Part shown: positions 16,201 to 25,929 of the stretch, one piece after another
Layout of the letters: each line of letters begins with the position of its first letter
How positions within the stretch are numbered: the first letter of the stretch is position 1
Program-made: the position numbers and the translations under genes
NCBI RefSeq assembly: GCF_003217495.1
Contig: NZ_QJSW01000004.1
Coordinates: 248,001 to 312,000 of the forward strand
Direction: 5' to 3'
Origin: Paenibacillus barcinonensis
GTDB lineage: Bacteria > Bacillota > Bacilli > Paenibacillales > Paenibacillaceae
DNA: 64,000 bases
The notes under the pieces: model-generated
What the model was told of the DNA's origin: nothing
The model's database searches: none
Seen by the model: only the letters and a program-made list of their open reading frames with translations

Positions 16201-19200
16201 CATCGGATAGAGCAGGCAATACATATCAGACAACTTCAGCTCCCTATCAGATTCAGCGGAAGCCCGATCAGCCAATTACAGTCCGCATCAGCGATCTGAA
16301 GGAAACGTCGATAAAACTTGCAGTAGATTTACCGTCAGGTAACACGTATACGGCAGGTTACCAGTACGAAATCAGAAATAGAACAACAGGCCAATCCTGG
16401 GTGCTTGATTATCCTAACCATAGTCTTGTCAATGATTCTCTGCAAGGCGGACATATGTATGAGTATGAAGTGAGAGTGAGAAATCATACGGGAATAAGTG
16501 AGCCAGCAATTATAAAAGCATTAACATTACCGCCATCTCCTGGAGAGTTGCGTATCCAAAAAGTAGATTCACAACCAAATCTGGCCCAACTGGAGTTTGA
16601 TCATGTTCCGGGGGCCGAAGCGTATCGAATCACAGCCACTGATGCTCAAGGCAGCATTGTTTTTGATCAAACGATTACTGATCCAGGCAGTCTCGATTAT
16701 ATTAGCAATCTGGTTCCGGGAGTGGTTCACACCATCACAGTTATACCGATGAATGAGAGCGGAACTGGGGAGAGCAGTGAGGCCGGCTTTCTAAGCCTGC
16801 CTGCTGCACCAGGTGATTTTGCAGCTGTGCAGATTCGTGAGCGGGATATTGCCATGATGTGGGAGTCGGTTACATCTGCAGTGTATTATAAACTTTCACG
16901 AGATGGGGCTGAACTCTACGAGGGAGAAAAGCTTCATTATCAGGATGCCGGACTTGAGAGCGGGACGGATTACAGCTACACACTAACTGCGGTCAACGAG
17001 ACAGGTGAGGGTCCGCTTGCAAGCTTGCCAATGCTGAGAACGTTACCAGAGAAGGTGAAGCAATTACATGTTTCAGAGTCCACCAATACAAGCCTGACTT
17101 TGAACTGGGAGCCTGTTCGAGGGGGAGAAGCTTATATACTGTGGCGGGATGGTGAAAAAGCAGGAGAGGCATCAGCAGATGATAACGAATGGAGATTGAC
17201 TGATCTGAATCCAGGAACTGTGTATCAACTGGAAGTACAGGCGGTGAACAGAAGTGGACAAGGGGGACGCAGCTCGGTAACGGGTACAACAATCCCTGAA
17301 AGTCCATCAGGTCTTCATATGGCGCAGATTACGGAGCATGGAGCGATTCTGAGCTGGAAGGCTTCAACTGGAGCTGATAAGTACCGGGTTGTGATTGATG
17401 GACACACCTATGAAGTTTCGGACACTCAGCTTGCGGTACAGCATTTATCAAACAGCAGTTTGTATAAGTATGAAGTTCAGGCTGGCAACACTTCCGGATA
17501 TAGTGAATCGGCAGTAGGCAAGCTTCTGACCCTTCCGGGAAGACCGGAGGGCTTACAGGTCATCTCTACTGAAGAGACGGAGATTGGTATTCAGTGGCAG
17601 GCTGTTCCGACGGCAGAGATGTACATTGTTATGATTAACGGGGTTGAGGCAGGAAGAACTTCAAGCTTGGAATACAGAGCGGAAGGCCTACTTCCTGGGG
17701 AGCGATATACGCTGCAGGTTCTGGCAATGAATGCTTCGGGTGTAGGGGCTGCTGCCGAGCTTGTACGGCTGTCCAAGCCGTCTCGCCCAACGGCAATTGA
17801 GGTGATATCCGGTGTACATGGTGGCAAGCTGTTATGGTCCGCTTCCCGCGGGGCTTCCGAATACGTCATTTTGCAAAATCATACGGAAATATATAGAGGT
17901 ATGCAGACGGAGGCTACCATTACAGGTCTTGAAGCTGGAACCCTGCAGCATTATGAGTTATATGCAATGAACAGGCAGTCTACCCGTTCGGAAGCAGTTG
18001 ACGTATCGTTGCTGACATTGCCCGCTGCACCAGAAAGGATAGATGTTCGCAATGTGACCGAGACGGGACTTTCTCTTGATTTGACTCTTACGGGTGTAGT
18101 GGGAGCCGACCAATATGTGATCGAACGTAACGGGCGAGAGGTTGCCCGTATGGATGCGAGCGAAAGTCTGTATGTCGAAGAAGGATTGAAGCCGGGTACA
18201 GTGTATACGTATGCCATCCGAGCGATGAATGCCAGCGGTTCTGGCTCGCCGCTCAAGATAAGAACGATGACACAAACGTTGCCGCTTGCAGCAGACACAG
18301 TAGAAGTAAAGGCTGGCACGTATTCACAAGATATAAGCTGGAAAGCAGTACAGGGAGCCGTTGCTTATGAAATTCGAAATATGGAGACGGGCGAGATCAC
18401 AAGTGTATCCGAGCCGAAAGTGCATCTCGCTAGTATGATGGATGGAACGGTGTATCCATTGGAGCTTGCAGCAATCAATGAACAAGGGCAGCGCTCCAAA
18501 CCGATCGAGATCCAAACGTTAACCAAACCGGCAGCTCCTCAGAGCGTAAGTGTAGTACAGGTTACAGATCGCACAGTAAAGCTGGATTTATCTGATCATG
18601 CTGTTCGCGGGGCAGAGCAATTTGTGATTTGTCGTGATGGTGTTGAAATAGGTCGGATAGACGCAGATCAGCGAGAATATGAGGATAGTGAATTGGTGCC
18701 AGGAGAGCATTATAACTACTCCATCTATACATTGAATAGGGCAGGAGAGAGTGAGGACGGTTTTGAACTCGAAGTGGGAATGCTCCCGGCAACGGTATCT
18801 GATACGTTGCATGCATATGATATTGAAGAGGAGCAGGCATCACTTTCCTGGCCCAAGGTACAAGGTGCGGAAGGCTACATTATTCGTATTGACGATAGGG
18901 AAGTCAAGAGAGTACATGAGCAGGATACGACGGAGGTTGTCTTGACAGGCTTAGCCAGTGCAGCGTTGTATGACAATGTAAAAGTCATTCCGTACAATGC
19001 TGCGGGAGAAGGTACGGCCATTTCCAGCGCGTCATGGTATACACTTCCCCGGATTGATTCCTTAGATGTGCGGATGCTTCCAGAATCAGATCATGTCAGG
19101 CTGGAGTGGAGCTTTCCTTACACAAATGAAATTTTTGTTATTAAACTGGATGGTAGGGAGCTTTACCGGGGACGGGATCAGAAATATGTCGTGGATGGTC

Positions 19201-20765
19201 TGGAGGCGGGCAAAGAGTATCAGCTGGAGATGCATACGGAGAATGATGAGCAATCGGCATCCGCCCTCAAGATCATTTCCTTATTAACCAAGCCAGGTAT
19301 CCCGGAAAAAGTATCGTATGAATCGACGCACAATCAGGTTCATCTCCTGTTGGAGCAAGCTCATGCTGCCGGTGCAGAGCAGTATCTGATTGAAAGAGAT
19401 GGAGTGGAAATTGCAACAATACACGCTGGTGAAGCCAGGTACGAGGATGCAGGGCTTGAGCCGGGAACGAAATATAGCTACAACATTCGAGCTGTCAATA
19501 TCTCTGGTACAAGTGATCGCGGATATACGTTTCATGCCATGACTTTGCCAGATAAATTAAATAAGCCACCTGTAATTCAGGAGCGATCAACCTCTGGTGC
19601 GATGCTCATCTGGGAGCCTGTACCGGGTGTGGAGGGGTACAGGCTCTATCGGGATGAAAAAGAAGTTGCAGCTACAACGGAAACGGCCTTGCAACTCGCC
19701 GAATTAACAAGTGCAACAACGTATGAGGATTATATTCTTGTTCCTTATAATGAGGCGGGTGAGGGAAAAGGTACGCAGGTGCCAGAGTTTGAAACGCTGC
19801 CAGCGTCTCTTGAATCCGTCAGCGCTAAAGCACAAGGGTCGGAACAAATCGTCATTACGTGGAAGCTGGATACTCAAAATGAGATCATCGTTCTCGGATA
19901 TAAGGGGCAGGAGATCTATCGCGGCAAAAATAGGAATTATGTCTGGAGTGGATTACAAGCAGAACAGCATTATGAGATATCTGCCTGGACAGAAAATGAA
20001 GCTGGTGAAATGAGTGAGAAGCAAATAGCCGCAGCGACAACTGGGCGGTACCCGGCAGTGCCTTCAAGTGGAGGGAGTGCAGGTACAAACGGAGATATCG
20101 GCAAGGACATCAAGAAAGATGATGCGCAGGATGATAAGGACGCCAAGGAGAAAAATATGTTGAATCATCATGCCGAGGGCCAAGCAGCCCAAAGGGTGAT
20201 CTTTGTGGATATCAGCCAAACGTTCAATAAGGATCAGATTACGTGGCTGGCTGACCATAACATCATTCAGGGGGTAAGTGCCACTCACTTCGAACCACGT
20301 CGTCCCATTACCAGAGCGGAGTTTACTGCACTCATTGTACGTTTATTGGGCTTGAATGTTACGATGAACCACTCACACGGATTTCAGGATGTGCATCGTA
20401 CCGACTGGTTTGCTCCAGAGATCAGTACTGCAGCTGAGCATAATGTGGTGCAAGGGATGGGGAACGGTACGTTTGCTCCGTATGCTCTGGTGACACGCGA
20501 GCAGGCATCCAAAATTGTTGCCAATGTGGTTCGTCAGCTTCGGGCTGAACCATTGACGATGCGTAAAACGTTTACTGACCAGCTCGACATTTCTGATTGG
20601 GCCAAAGATGAGGTAGAGGAGCTCGCTGGCATCTACTTGATTAACGGGTATGAAGATGGTAGTTTTCGTCCTCTACAGGCATTAAGCAGAGCTGAGGCAG
20701 CTGCATTGATCTTCCGTTTAAACAAGCTGATGCAGGTTATAGCTGACAGCACAGATTCCCTATGA
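13272..20765 (+). CDS. Giant SLH-anchored surface protein with Ig-like and fibronectin III repeats
   Basis: 2497 residues from TTG 13272, placed 8 bases after AAAGGAG; the longer frame from 13224 would start inside the upstream hairpin. The N-terminus has a basic signal peptide (MTKVVLAFALLSPQAFI...AAAVES). Then come a unique beta-rich part (to about residue 290), an Ig-like domain (SFSLTAPASGQTYYKGEQ), two fibronectin III domains, and five OmpL47-like repeats with DxTAP or DKTPP borders. About fifteen more fibronectin III domains follow (borders such as LTLPAAP, LTKPGIP; turns like YxYxVxAxNxSG). An Asp/Lys linker leads to three SLH domains at the C-terminus, each with an ITRAEF-, VTREQA- or LSRAEA-type motif, which hold it to the cell wall polymer. 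Probably an adhesin or surface scaffold; no catalytic domain was recognised. Confidence 0.88.
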   Translation: MKNSRKRMRKQADQMTKVVLAFALLSPQAFISSWEAGSSVLAAAVESIGIVSDTSNLKAIQSSKVKVEMNSDGKYRIVLLPNTNVFYGGDTGNVSTIIDHNGIAVNFKSLPLNYYRINNNVIEMSRQKDNVEYILRVSIVNATSQGGYMKVELEAINRSGSTLNLGGTFYWDTMVNGNDASPFEVIQNGWRNYSGGVQVTAFYANTYNVVNADRIFMGQYQSPDSAQLTGGSAPSAYLPGQTVNASDTAAQFWWDARSTANQASRKFSTIVGIGPQNVPPSFSLTAPASGQTYYKGEQLQISGTTRDNDAGDLLTVKWSIDGGPENILTQMTATGTDQAFNTRYTLPDTLLDGSHYLQVWVMDDKGGVSSASTVNFLIRSFVVPGIPTYTQVHDNHLTVNWDKKVNDASVTYELKNITTNQIFDTSTANSKQVTGLTPNTNYTFAVRAKNSSGAYTGYSTTSSQYTHANPPVEAKASQTGNNTVVTWNSNGNPAGTVYKLEARSSKGQVLHTATTTSTQTSVALTGLEDGVYEVYVAALNNEGVQTNFISAGQILKDTTGPSAPSITMSPSTWTKEEVEVAVAAGTDAGSGTQKTEVKIGTAGEWQNYSAPFTVGHEGHTVIAARSIDKFGNIGQESSVTVKVDRTAPTPPMIRVNPSDWTRDAVVVTLTAGMDEASGIAQTQYKIGEHTEWVDYQTPFTLNEEGITEIYARSIDRASNVSALTSTIARIDKTAPKQPSIQLSEDGWTNQDVYFVITSGTDDGSGTSKTQYRLTKQGPWIDYSGEVTLSDEGETVIYARTLDRVGNVSPLAQATARIDKTAPTEPVIHVRQSGWSIEDVQFMLSGSIDEQEITYEYRLDNGAYATGDSGKVSTDGITVIYARARDAVGNVSEEVSRSVYVDKTPPGISFSPEGASWSDEDITSIVQFDDTHSGIDETQRFYQITNEAQAPANWLEAQSDQQHISLTTEGIWYIHAKASDRAGNTYQTTSAPYQIQRKPDQPITVRISDLKETSIKLAVDLPSGNTYTAGYQYEIRNRTTGQSWVLDYPNHSLVNDSLQGGHMYEYEVRVRNHTGISEPAIIKALTLPPSPGELRIQKVDSQPNLAQLEFDHVPGAEAYRITATDAQGSIVFDQTITDPGSLDYISNLVPGVVHTITVIPMNESGTGESSEAGFLSLPAAPGDFAAVQIRERDIAMMWESVTSAVYYKLSRDGAELYEGEKLHYQDAGLESGTDYSYTLTAVNETGEGPLASLPMLRTLPEKVKQLHVSESTNTSLTLNWEPVRGGEAYILWRDGEKAGEASADDNEWRLTDLNPGTVYQLEVQAVNRSGQGGRSSVTGTTIPESPSGLHMAQITEHGAILSWKASTGADKYRVVIDGHTYEVSDTQLAVQHLSNSSLYKYEVQAGNTSGYSESAVGKLLTLPGRPEGLQVISTEETEIGIQWQAVPTAEMYIVMINGVEAGRTSSLEYRAEGLLPGERYTLQVLAMNASGVGAAAELVRLSKPSRPTAIEVISGVHGGKLLWSASRGASEYVILQNHTEIYRGMQTEATITGLEAGTLQHYELYAMNRQSTRSEAVDVSLLTLPAAPERIDVRNVTETGLSLDLTLTGVVGADQYVIERNGREVARMDASESLYVEEGLKPGTVYTYAIRAMNASGSGSPLKIRTMTQTLPLAADTVEVKAGTYSQDISWKAVQGAVAYEIRNMETGEITSVSEPKVHLASMMDGTVYPLELAAINEQGQRSKPIEIQTLTKPAAPQSVSVVQVTDRTVKLDLSDHAVRGAEQFVICRDGVEIGRIDADQREYEDSELVPGEHYNYSIYTLNRAGESEDGFELEVGMLPATVSDTLHAYDIEEEQASLSWPKVQGAEGYIIRIDDREVKRVHEQDTTEVVLTGLASAALYDNVKVIPYNAAGEGTAISSASWYTLPRIDSLDVRMLPESDHVRLEWSFPYTNEIFVIKLDGRELYRGRDQKYVVDGLEAGKEYQLEMHTENDEQSASALKIISLLTKPGIPEKVSYESTHNQVHLLLEQAHAAGAEQYLIERDGVEIATIHAGEARYEDAGLEPGTKYSYNIRAVNISGTSDRGYTFHAMTLPDKLNKPPVIQERSTSGAMLIWEPVPGVEGYRLYRDEKEVAATTETALQLAELTSATTYEDYILVPYNEAGEGKGTQVPEFETLPASLESVSAKAQGSEQIVITWKLDTQNEIIVLGYKGQEIYRGKNRNYVWSGLQAEQHYEISAWTENEAGEMSEKQIAAATTGRYPAVPSSGGSAGTNGDIGKDIKKDDAQDDKDAKEKNMLNHHAEGQAAQRVIFVDISQTFNKDQITWLADHNIIQGVSATHFEPRRPITRAEFTALIVRLLGLNVTMNHSHGFQDVHRTDWFAPEISTAAEHNVVQGMGNGTFAPYALVTREQASKIVANVVRQLRAEPLTMRKTFTDQLDISDWAKDEVEELAGIYLINGYEDGSFRPLQALSRAEAAALIFRLNKLMQVIADSTDSL

Positions 20766-20880
20766 GTATGTTTTAATGGTATGATTGGACTGTATAAATT
20801 GAACAAATAACATCTGTGTTCGTTCATTTTGTATAGGTTGCCAATATGATAAAAAGGGTAATGAGCTATGGTGATGAAAA

Positions 20881-21591
20881 ATGAACAATAAATTTATCCG
20901 AATATACGAAGATATTGCGGAACGTATTCGGAATGGAGACATTGAGGCGGGAACACTGCTTCAATCGGAGCTGGATCTGTCAGAACGATATCAAACATCC
21001 AGGGAAACGATACGTAAAGCGCTCAAGATGCTGTACGAGGAAGGGTATATTCAGAAGATTCAGGGTAAAGGTTCCATTGTACTGGATATACGTAAAATTG
21101 ACTTCCCTGTATCAGGACTGGTCAGCTTTAAAGAATTGGCGCAAAAGATGGGACACCGTGCACAGACGGTTGTAAAGCTTTTCCGAGAACAAGCGGTGGA
21201 TCAGGCGTTGGGTCAAAAGACGGGTTTTGCTCAGAAGCAGCAAGTGTGGCAGATTAATCGTGTTCGCAAGGTGGATGGGGAGCAGGTTATTCTGGACAAA
21301 GATTATATTAGCCAGCGCTTAATTTCCGGGCTTAACGAAGACATCTGCCAAGATTCCATCTACGAATATATTGAGCAGAGCCTGGGGTTATCCATCTCCT
21401 ATGCCCAAAAAGAAATTTTGGTCGAGGAGCCTACCACGGAGGACCGGGAGCTGCTGGATCTGGAAGGGTTTCATAATGTTGTTGTTGTCAGAAGCAAGGT
21501 CTATCTTGAGGACACCAGCCAGTTCCAGTATACCGAGTCACGACATCGGCCGGACAAGTTTATATTTGTGGATTTTGCAAGACGTAAATAA
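20881..21591 (+). CDS. treR: Trehalose operon repressor TreR (GntR/HutC family)
   Basis: 236 residues. An N-terminal GntR winged helix (ERYQTSRETIRKALKMLYEEGYI) is followed by a UTRA effector domain. The internal stretches KGSIVLDIRKIDFPVSGLVSFKELAQ, LGLSISYAQKEI and the end FQYTESRHRPDKFIFVDFARRK match TreR of B. subtilis closely, where trehalose-6-phosphate is the inducer. Unusually, no treP or treA lies next to it: the upstream neighbour is the SLH protein and the downstream neighbours are a remnant and rhamnose genes. It therefore must act on a distant tre operon or has been left behind. A long terminator follows. Confidence 0.9.
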   Translation: MNNKFIRIYEDIAERIRNGDIEAGTLLQSELDLSERYQTSRETIRKALKMLYEEGYIQKIQGKGSIVLDIRKIDFPVSGLVSFKELAQKMGHRAQTVVKLFREQAVDQALGQKTGFAQKQQVWQINRVRKVDGEQVILDKDYISQRLISGLNEDICQDSIYEYIEQSLGLSISYAQKEILVEEPTTEDRELLDLEGFHNVVVVRSKVYLEDTSQFQYTESRHRPDKFIFVDFARRK

Positions 21592-21650
21592 ACATGGAAC
21601 GCCAGTAGAGAGTGAACAGAACGGATTCCACCAATTGAGTATGTAAAGAA

Positions 21651-21697
21651 GAGAGCACCATGTCACTGCAACCAGCAGTGACATGGTGCTCTCTTTG
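21651..21697 (+). terminator. Strong intrinsic terminator after treR
   Basis: An 18-bp perfect stem: GAGAGCACCATGTCACTG (21651-21668) with its complement at 21676-21693, loop 7, followed by TTT. Confidence 0.85.
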
Positions 21698-21835
21698 ATT
21701 ATCATGATGCTTTATTGCATTCCATAGCAGAGCGAACATTCCGAAGATCGTCCATGAAGAACCGCTGAATGTCAATGTTACACTCGCTGCTGCCAGCGTA
21801 TGATCAACCTATTACGAGGCAAGGAGTGAGTGGGA

Positions 21836-22054
21836 TTGGAACAGGTTTCTGCAGCATTAAAGGCTCGAGTGTGGGAGCAGCAGAGAGGAATTCCAACGTA
21901 CGGTACAGGCAAGCCGGATCCAAATCCGATGTTTCTGGAAAAACGAATCTATCAGGGCAGCTCAGGCAAAGTGTATCCTTATCCCGTCATTGATCGCATT
22001 GAGGACGAGTCGAAGCTGCAAGTGTACCGCATCATTATTATTGAAAACGAATAG
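21836..22054 (+). pseudogene. Remnant of a DUF5107 domain gene (N-terminal 72 residues)
   Basis: A short frame from TTG 21836, 9 bases after AAGGAG. It encodes GTGKPDPNPMFLEKRIYQG and GKVYPYPVIDRIEDES, followed by YRIIIIENE and a TAG. This is the start of DUF5107 proteins (about 1000 residues, often next to rhamnose genes), where ENEY(I/L) is expected: the TAG takes the place of the Tyr codon. After the stop the same frame still reads IRIV before the homology fades, so a nonsense change plus a large deletion is the simplest reading. I recognise the family from memory only. It lies just upstream of rhaEW, where an intact DUF5107 gene would make sense. Confidence 0.65.
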
Positions 22055-22217
22055 ATTCGTATCGTTCCGCATTATCGGGTTACTCTGGCGTTATGCTGAG
22101 ATTCAATCAGAGCTCGAGAAACCTCTTTTCCATAAGAATGGATATAGGGGCTTCCCTGCGCTATAAAACAATAATCTAAATAAATTTTTGAATGTTTTTG
22201 TTTGTTATTATAAATCT

Positions 22218-22239
22218 TTTGTTTTCAAAATAAAACAAA
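22218..22239 (+). promoter_or_regulatory. Candidate operator of the rhamnose genes
   Basis: TTTGTTTT (22218-22225) and AAAACAAA (22232-22239) form an inverted repeat, with further TTTGTT and AAACAAA copies at about 22198-22204 and 22263-22269. This A/T-rich pattern in front of rhaEW is suitable for a DeoR-type repressor such as RhaR (YulB); no such regulator is in the window. Confidence 0.45.
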
Positions 22240-22289
22240 GATGATAAACTCAATTCAGGAAGAAAACAAACATTATCGGAGGGGAACAC

Positions 22290-24359
22290 ATGGTACAGAG
22301 TTTATGGAATGAAGCGCAGGCATCGGAGAAAAGGACAGGACTGGAGCAGTTGGTTTATCGTTCCAATCTAATCGGAACGGATCGCCGGGTATGCAATATT
22401 TATGGCGGTAATACCTCTGTCAAAACAACGGTGAAGGATTTTCGCGGGCGTGATGTCGAAGTGATGTACGTGAAGGGAAGCGGCTCCGATCTGGCTTCCA
22501 TGGAGGCCAAGCATTTTACTGGACTTGCACTTGAGGATATTGGCCCTCTTATGGAGCGTGATTCGATGTCGGATGAAGAGATGGTGGAATACCTTGGACA
22601 TTGCATGATTGATGCCAAACATCCGCGTGCCTCCATCGAAACGCTGCTGCATGCGTTCCTTCCATACAAACATGTCGACCACACTCATCCAGATGCCATT
22701 ATCAGCCTGTGCTGTGCAGATAACGGGAAAGAGCTGGCGCGTGAAATATATGGTGACCGTTTTGTGTGGGTCCCTTATGTTCGTCCGGGGTTCACACTCT
22801 CCAAAATGATTGCTGAAAGCGTATTCGCTAATCCCAATGCCGAGCTTGTGCTAATGGAGAAGCATGGTCTGGTTACATGGGGTGAAACCTCGGAGGAATG
22901 CTACGCGCAGACGATCAAAATGATTAATGAAGCGGAAGCCTTTATCGAGGCACGTGTGAATGAAGATAAGCTGTTTGGCGGTGTTAAAAATCCGGCACTT
23001 CCGGCAGACATTCGTCGTCAGATTGCTGCTCGGGTCATGCCTGTGATTCGCGGAGCGGTATCGGACAGCAAAAAGATGATTTTGTCCTTTGATGATCAGG
23101 ACGACGTGCTTGCTTTTGCAGGTGGAGTGGATTCGGCTCAATTGTCCCAGGTTGGTGCAGCCTGCCCGGATCATCTGGTGCATACGAAAGTAGTGCCACT
23201 TTATATTGACTGGACACCAGATGCGGAAGATCTGGATGGACTCAAAGCCAAGCTGACCGCAGGCATTGCTGCGTACAAGGAGCAATACAAGCAATATTTT
23301 GAAAGCAACAAAAATGAAGGCGACGTGATGTTTGAAGCGGCCCCGCGTGTCATTCTCATTCCGGGTGTAGGCATGATCAATACTGGCAAGAGCTGGGCGT
23401 TGTCTCAAGTAAGCGGTGCCTTATATCACCGGGCGATAGCGGTTATGCGCGGAGCGACCAGCCTTGGACAATTTGTTTCACTGAGTGCAAACGAATCTTA
23501 TAATGTTGAATACTGGCCGCTGGAGCTGTACAAATTGTCATTGGCCCCGGCAGAAACCGAGTTTTCACGTAAGGTAGCGTTTATTACTGGCGGCGCAGGC
23601 GGTATTGGCAGTGAAACTGCACGCAGACTGGTATCGGAGGGAGCGCATGTGGTGCTTGCCGATCTGAATCTGGAGGGTGCACAGAAGGTTGCACAGGAAA
23701 TTAACGACCAATATGGTGCCAATCGCGCATTTGCACTCAAGATGGATGTCACGGATGAGGAAGCAGTACAGGCTGCTTATGCTGAATCGGCTCTGCAATA
23801 CGGTGGTGTAGATATCATTGTGAACAATGCTGGTCTTGCGACGTCCAGTCCATTTGATGAAACTTCATTGAAGGAATGGAACCTGAACATCAGCGTGCTG
23901 GGCACCGGTTATTTCCTGGTCGCTCGCGAAGCATTTAAATTGATGAAGGAGCAGAGCATTGGTGGAAGCATGGTCTTCATCGGCTCCAAAAACTCGGTAT
24001 ATGCAGGTAAAAGCGCTTCGGCTTACAGCTCGGCCAAGGCACTGGAAGCACATTTGGCTCGCTGTATTGCAGCGGAAGGCGGAGAATATGGCATTCGTGT
24101 CAACACGATTCTGCCGGATGCGATTTTGCAAGGGTCAGCGATCTGGAACGGATCTTGGAGAAACGAACGGGCCGCAGCATACGGCATTGAGCCGGATCAA
24201 CTGGAAGAATATTATCGTAAACGTACAACACTGCTCGTCAATATATATCCGAGAGATATTGCGGAGGGGATTGCTTTCTTCGCCTCATCCAAATCGGAAA
24301 AAACAACCGGCTGTATGCTGACCATTGATGGCGGTGTACCCGCAGCATTCACACGTTAA
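22290..24359 (+). CDS. rhaEW: Bifunctional rhamnulose-1-phosphate aldolase/short-chain dehydrogenase
   Basis: 689 residues. The N-terminal half (about 20-390) is a class II aldolase with metal-ligand histidines in [11 protein letters not shown] and the Glu-His pair [10 protein letters not shown]. The C-terminal part (about 425-689) is an SDR with [20 protein letters not shown] and a YSSAKALE catalytic YxxxK. This is the YuxG/RhaEW arrangement: the aldolase cuts L-rhamnulose-1-phosphate to dihydroxyacetone phosphate and L-lactaldehyde, and the dehydrogenase oxidises lactaldehyde. GGAGGGG precedes the ATG. It is followed 16 bases later by rhaA. The kinase RhaB needed between isomerase and aldolase is not in the window. 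Confidence 0.92.
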   Translation: MVQSLWNEAQASEKRTGLEQLVYRSNLIGTDRRVCNIYGGNTSVKTTVKDFRGRDVEVMYVKGSGSDLASMEAKHFTGLALEDIGPLMERDSMSDEEMVEYLGHCMIDAKHPRASIETLLHAFLPYKHVDHTHPDAIISLCCADNGKELAREIYGDRFVWVPYVRPGFTLSKMIAESVFANPNAELVLMEKHGLVTWGETSEECYAQTIKMINEAEAFIEARVNEDKLFGGVKNPALPADIRRQIAARVMPVIRGAVSDSKKMILSFDDQDDVLAFAGGVDSAQLSQVGAACPDHLVHTKVVPLYIDWTPDAEDLDGLKAKLTAGIAAYKEQYKQYFESNKNEGDVMFEAAPRVILIPGVGMINTGKSWALSQVSGALYHRAIAVMRGATSLGQFVSLSANESYNVEYWPLELYKLSLAPAETEFSRKVAFITGGAGGIGSETARRLVSEGAHVVLADLNLEGAQKVAQEINDQYGANRAFALKMDVTDEEAVQAAYAESALQYGGVDIIVNNAGLATSSPFDETSLKEWNLNISVLGTGYFLVAREAFKLMKEQSIGGSMVFIGSKNSVYAGKSASAYSSAKALEAHLARCIAAEGGEYGIRVNTILPDAILQGSAIWNGSWRNERAAAYGIEPDQLEEYYRKRTTLLVNIYPRDIAEGIAFFASSKSEKTTGCMLTIDGGVPAAFTR

Positions 24360-24375
24360 TAAGGAGGTTTGGCGG

Positions 24376-25632
24376 ATGGATAAGCAGGTGAAACAGGCAT
24401 ATGAAGCGGCCAAGGCTTTATATGCACAGCATGGTATTGATACGGATGCGATGCTCAACAAGCTGGCAGACATTAAAGTGTCTGTGCACTGCTGGCAAGG
24501 AGACGATGTGAAAGGGTTTTTGAACCAGGAGGGTGAATTGACGGGTGGCATATCCGTTACAGGTCAGTATCCGGGAGCAGCAACAACGCCTTCGGAGCTA
24601 CGGGCCGATCTGGAGCAGGCGTTTGCACTTATTCCTGGTAAACACAAAGTGAATCTGCACGCGATCTACACCGATACAGACGAGCAGGTGGAGCTGGATC
24701 AGATCGAGCCGAAGCATTACGAGAACTGGGTGAAGTGGGCCAAAGAGCAGGGACTGGGACTCGACTTTAACCCGACGTGTTTTTCTCATGAAAAATCAAG
24801 CGATGGCTTCACGCTCAGTCACCCTGACCCGGAGATCCGCAAATTCTGGATTGATCACTGCAAGGCATCAAGACGAATTGGCGCTTACTTTGGCGAGCAG
24901 CTGGGACAGACCTGTGTAACGAACGTCTGGATACCGGATGGATTCAAGGATAACCCGGTAGACCGCATGTCGCCACGCAAACGCCTGAAGGATTCATTGG
25001 ACGAAGTGTTTGCTGAGCCGCTGAATCCGAAGCACAATCTGGATGCAGTTGAGAGTAAGCTGTTTGGCCTTGGTTCAGAGGCATATGTTGTGGGCTCACA
25101 TGAGTTCTATATGGGATATGGTCTGCAAAATAATACGTTGATCTGCCTGGATGCAGGGCATTTCCATCCGACAGAAGTGATATCAGGCAAGCTGTCCTCG
25201 CTGGCCTTATTCACAAGCGGCATCTTGCTTCATGTCAGCCGTCCAATGCGGTGGGACAGTGATCACGTAGTTATTATGGACGATGAATTGCTTGAAATCG
25301 CCCGTGAACTGGTACGGCATGAGCTACTCGGTACGACACACATCGGCCTGGACTTCTTTGATGCCAGCATTAACCGCGTAGCGGCATGGGTTGTTGGTAC
25401 GCGTAATACAATCAAGGCTCTGCTACGGGCGATGCTGGAGCCAGTGGATGCGCTAAAGCAGGCGGAAGTGGCAGGTGATTATACGACACGCCTTGCGCTG
25501 ACGGAAGAATTCAAATCTTATCCGTTTGGTGCAGTGTGGGACTATTATTGCGCCCAGCAGGGCGTGCCTGTTCGTGAACAATGGATCAAGGAAGTCAAAT
25601 CTTACGAGCAGGAGGTTCTTCAATCAAGGTGA
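24376..25632 (+). CDS. rhaA: L-rhamnose isomerase
   Basis: 418 residues from ATG 24376, placed right after AAGGAGG; the longer frame from 24325 would run back into rhaEW. The sequence has the RhaA pattern: [12 protein letters not shown] near the start, [16 protein letters not shown] and [15 protein letters not shown] with the metal-binding His/Asp, and [18 protein letters not shown]. It converts L-rhamnose to L-rhamnulose with a divalent metal. Same operon as rhaEW (16-base gap). Length agrees with bacterial RhaA (about 418-420). Confidence 0.95.
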   Translation: MDKQVKQAYEAAKALYAQHGIDTDAMLNKLADIKVSVHCWQGDDVKGFLNQEGELTGGISVTGQYPGAATTPSELRADLEQAFALIPGKHKVNLHAIYTDTDEQVELDQIEPKHYENWVKWAKEQGLGLDFNPTCFSHEKSSDGFTLSHPDPEIRKFWIDHCKASRRIGAYFGEQLGQTCVTNVWIPDGFKDNPVDRMSPRKRLKDSLDEVFAEPLNPKHNLDAVESKLFGLGSEAYVVGSHEFYMGYGLQNNTLICLDAGHFHPTEVISGKLSSLALFTSGILLHVSRPMRWDSDHVVIMDDELLEIARELVRHELLGTTHIGLDFFDASINRVAAWVVGTRNTIKALLRAMLEPVDALKQAEVAGDYTTRLALTEEFKSYPFGAVWDYYCAQQGVPVREQWIKEVKSYEQEVLQSR

Positions 25633-25719
25633 AATATTGGGAAACCTTGTTATACGCTTAAAGTGAATCCCTTTTTGAAAGAATGACAGCGTAGATCAAC
25701 ATCAAAGCTGAAATTCAAT

Positions 25720-25744
25720 AGCTGGCTAGTAATCCTAGCCAGCT
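25720..25744. terminator. Hairpin between rhaA and a small secreted peptide gene
   Basis: AGCTGGCTAG (25720-25729) and CTAGCCAGCT (25735-25744) form a perfect 10-bp stem with a 5-base loop. There is no T run directly after it on either strand, so it may protect 3' ends rather than terminate. Confidence 0.5.
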
Positions 25745-25759
25745 AAATTCAAAAAAATA

Positions 25760-25903
25760 TTAATAAGGTTCCGCGCATGCCTTATGCGGAAGCGGGCAAG
25801 TCCCATGAGGACCTACAGGCTCAGAAGGTGCTGCCGAGATAAGCGAAGACATTGAAAGAGTCAAGACAGCGATCATTCCAAGTAGAGTGCATTTCTTTTT
25901 CAT
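25760..25903 (-). CDS. Small secreted cysteine-containing peptide (47 residues)
   Basis: Start ATG at 25903, preceded by AAAGGGGGTGAAT, and a sigma-A promoter on the same strand at 25930-25958. The product begins MKKKCTLLGMIAVLTLSMSS, a typical signal peptide, with a likely cleavage after LISAA-A. The mature part is about 22 residues, Pro-rich, with two cysteines (GTCPLPHKAC) that could form a disulfide. No homologue is recognised. Candidates are a secreted signal peptide or small surface peptide; no peptidase, transporter or regulator lies alongside. The promoter, ribosome site and signal peptide together make it a convincing gene. Confidence 0.7.
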   Translation of the reverse strand: MKKKCTLLGMIAVLTLSMSSLISAAPSEPVGPHGTCPLPHKACAEPY

Positions 25904-25929
25904 ATATTCACCCCCTTTATTTTATTGTC

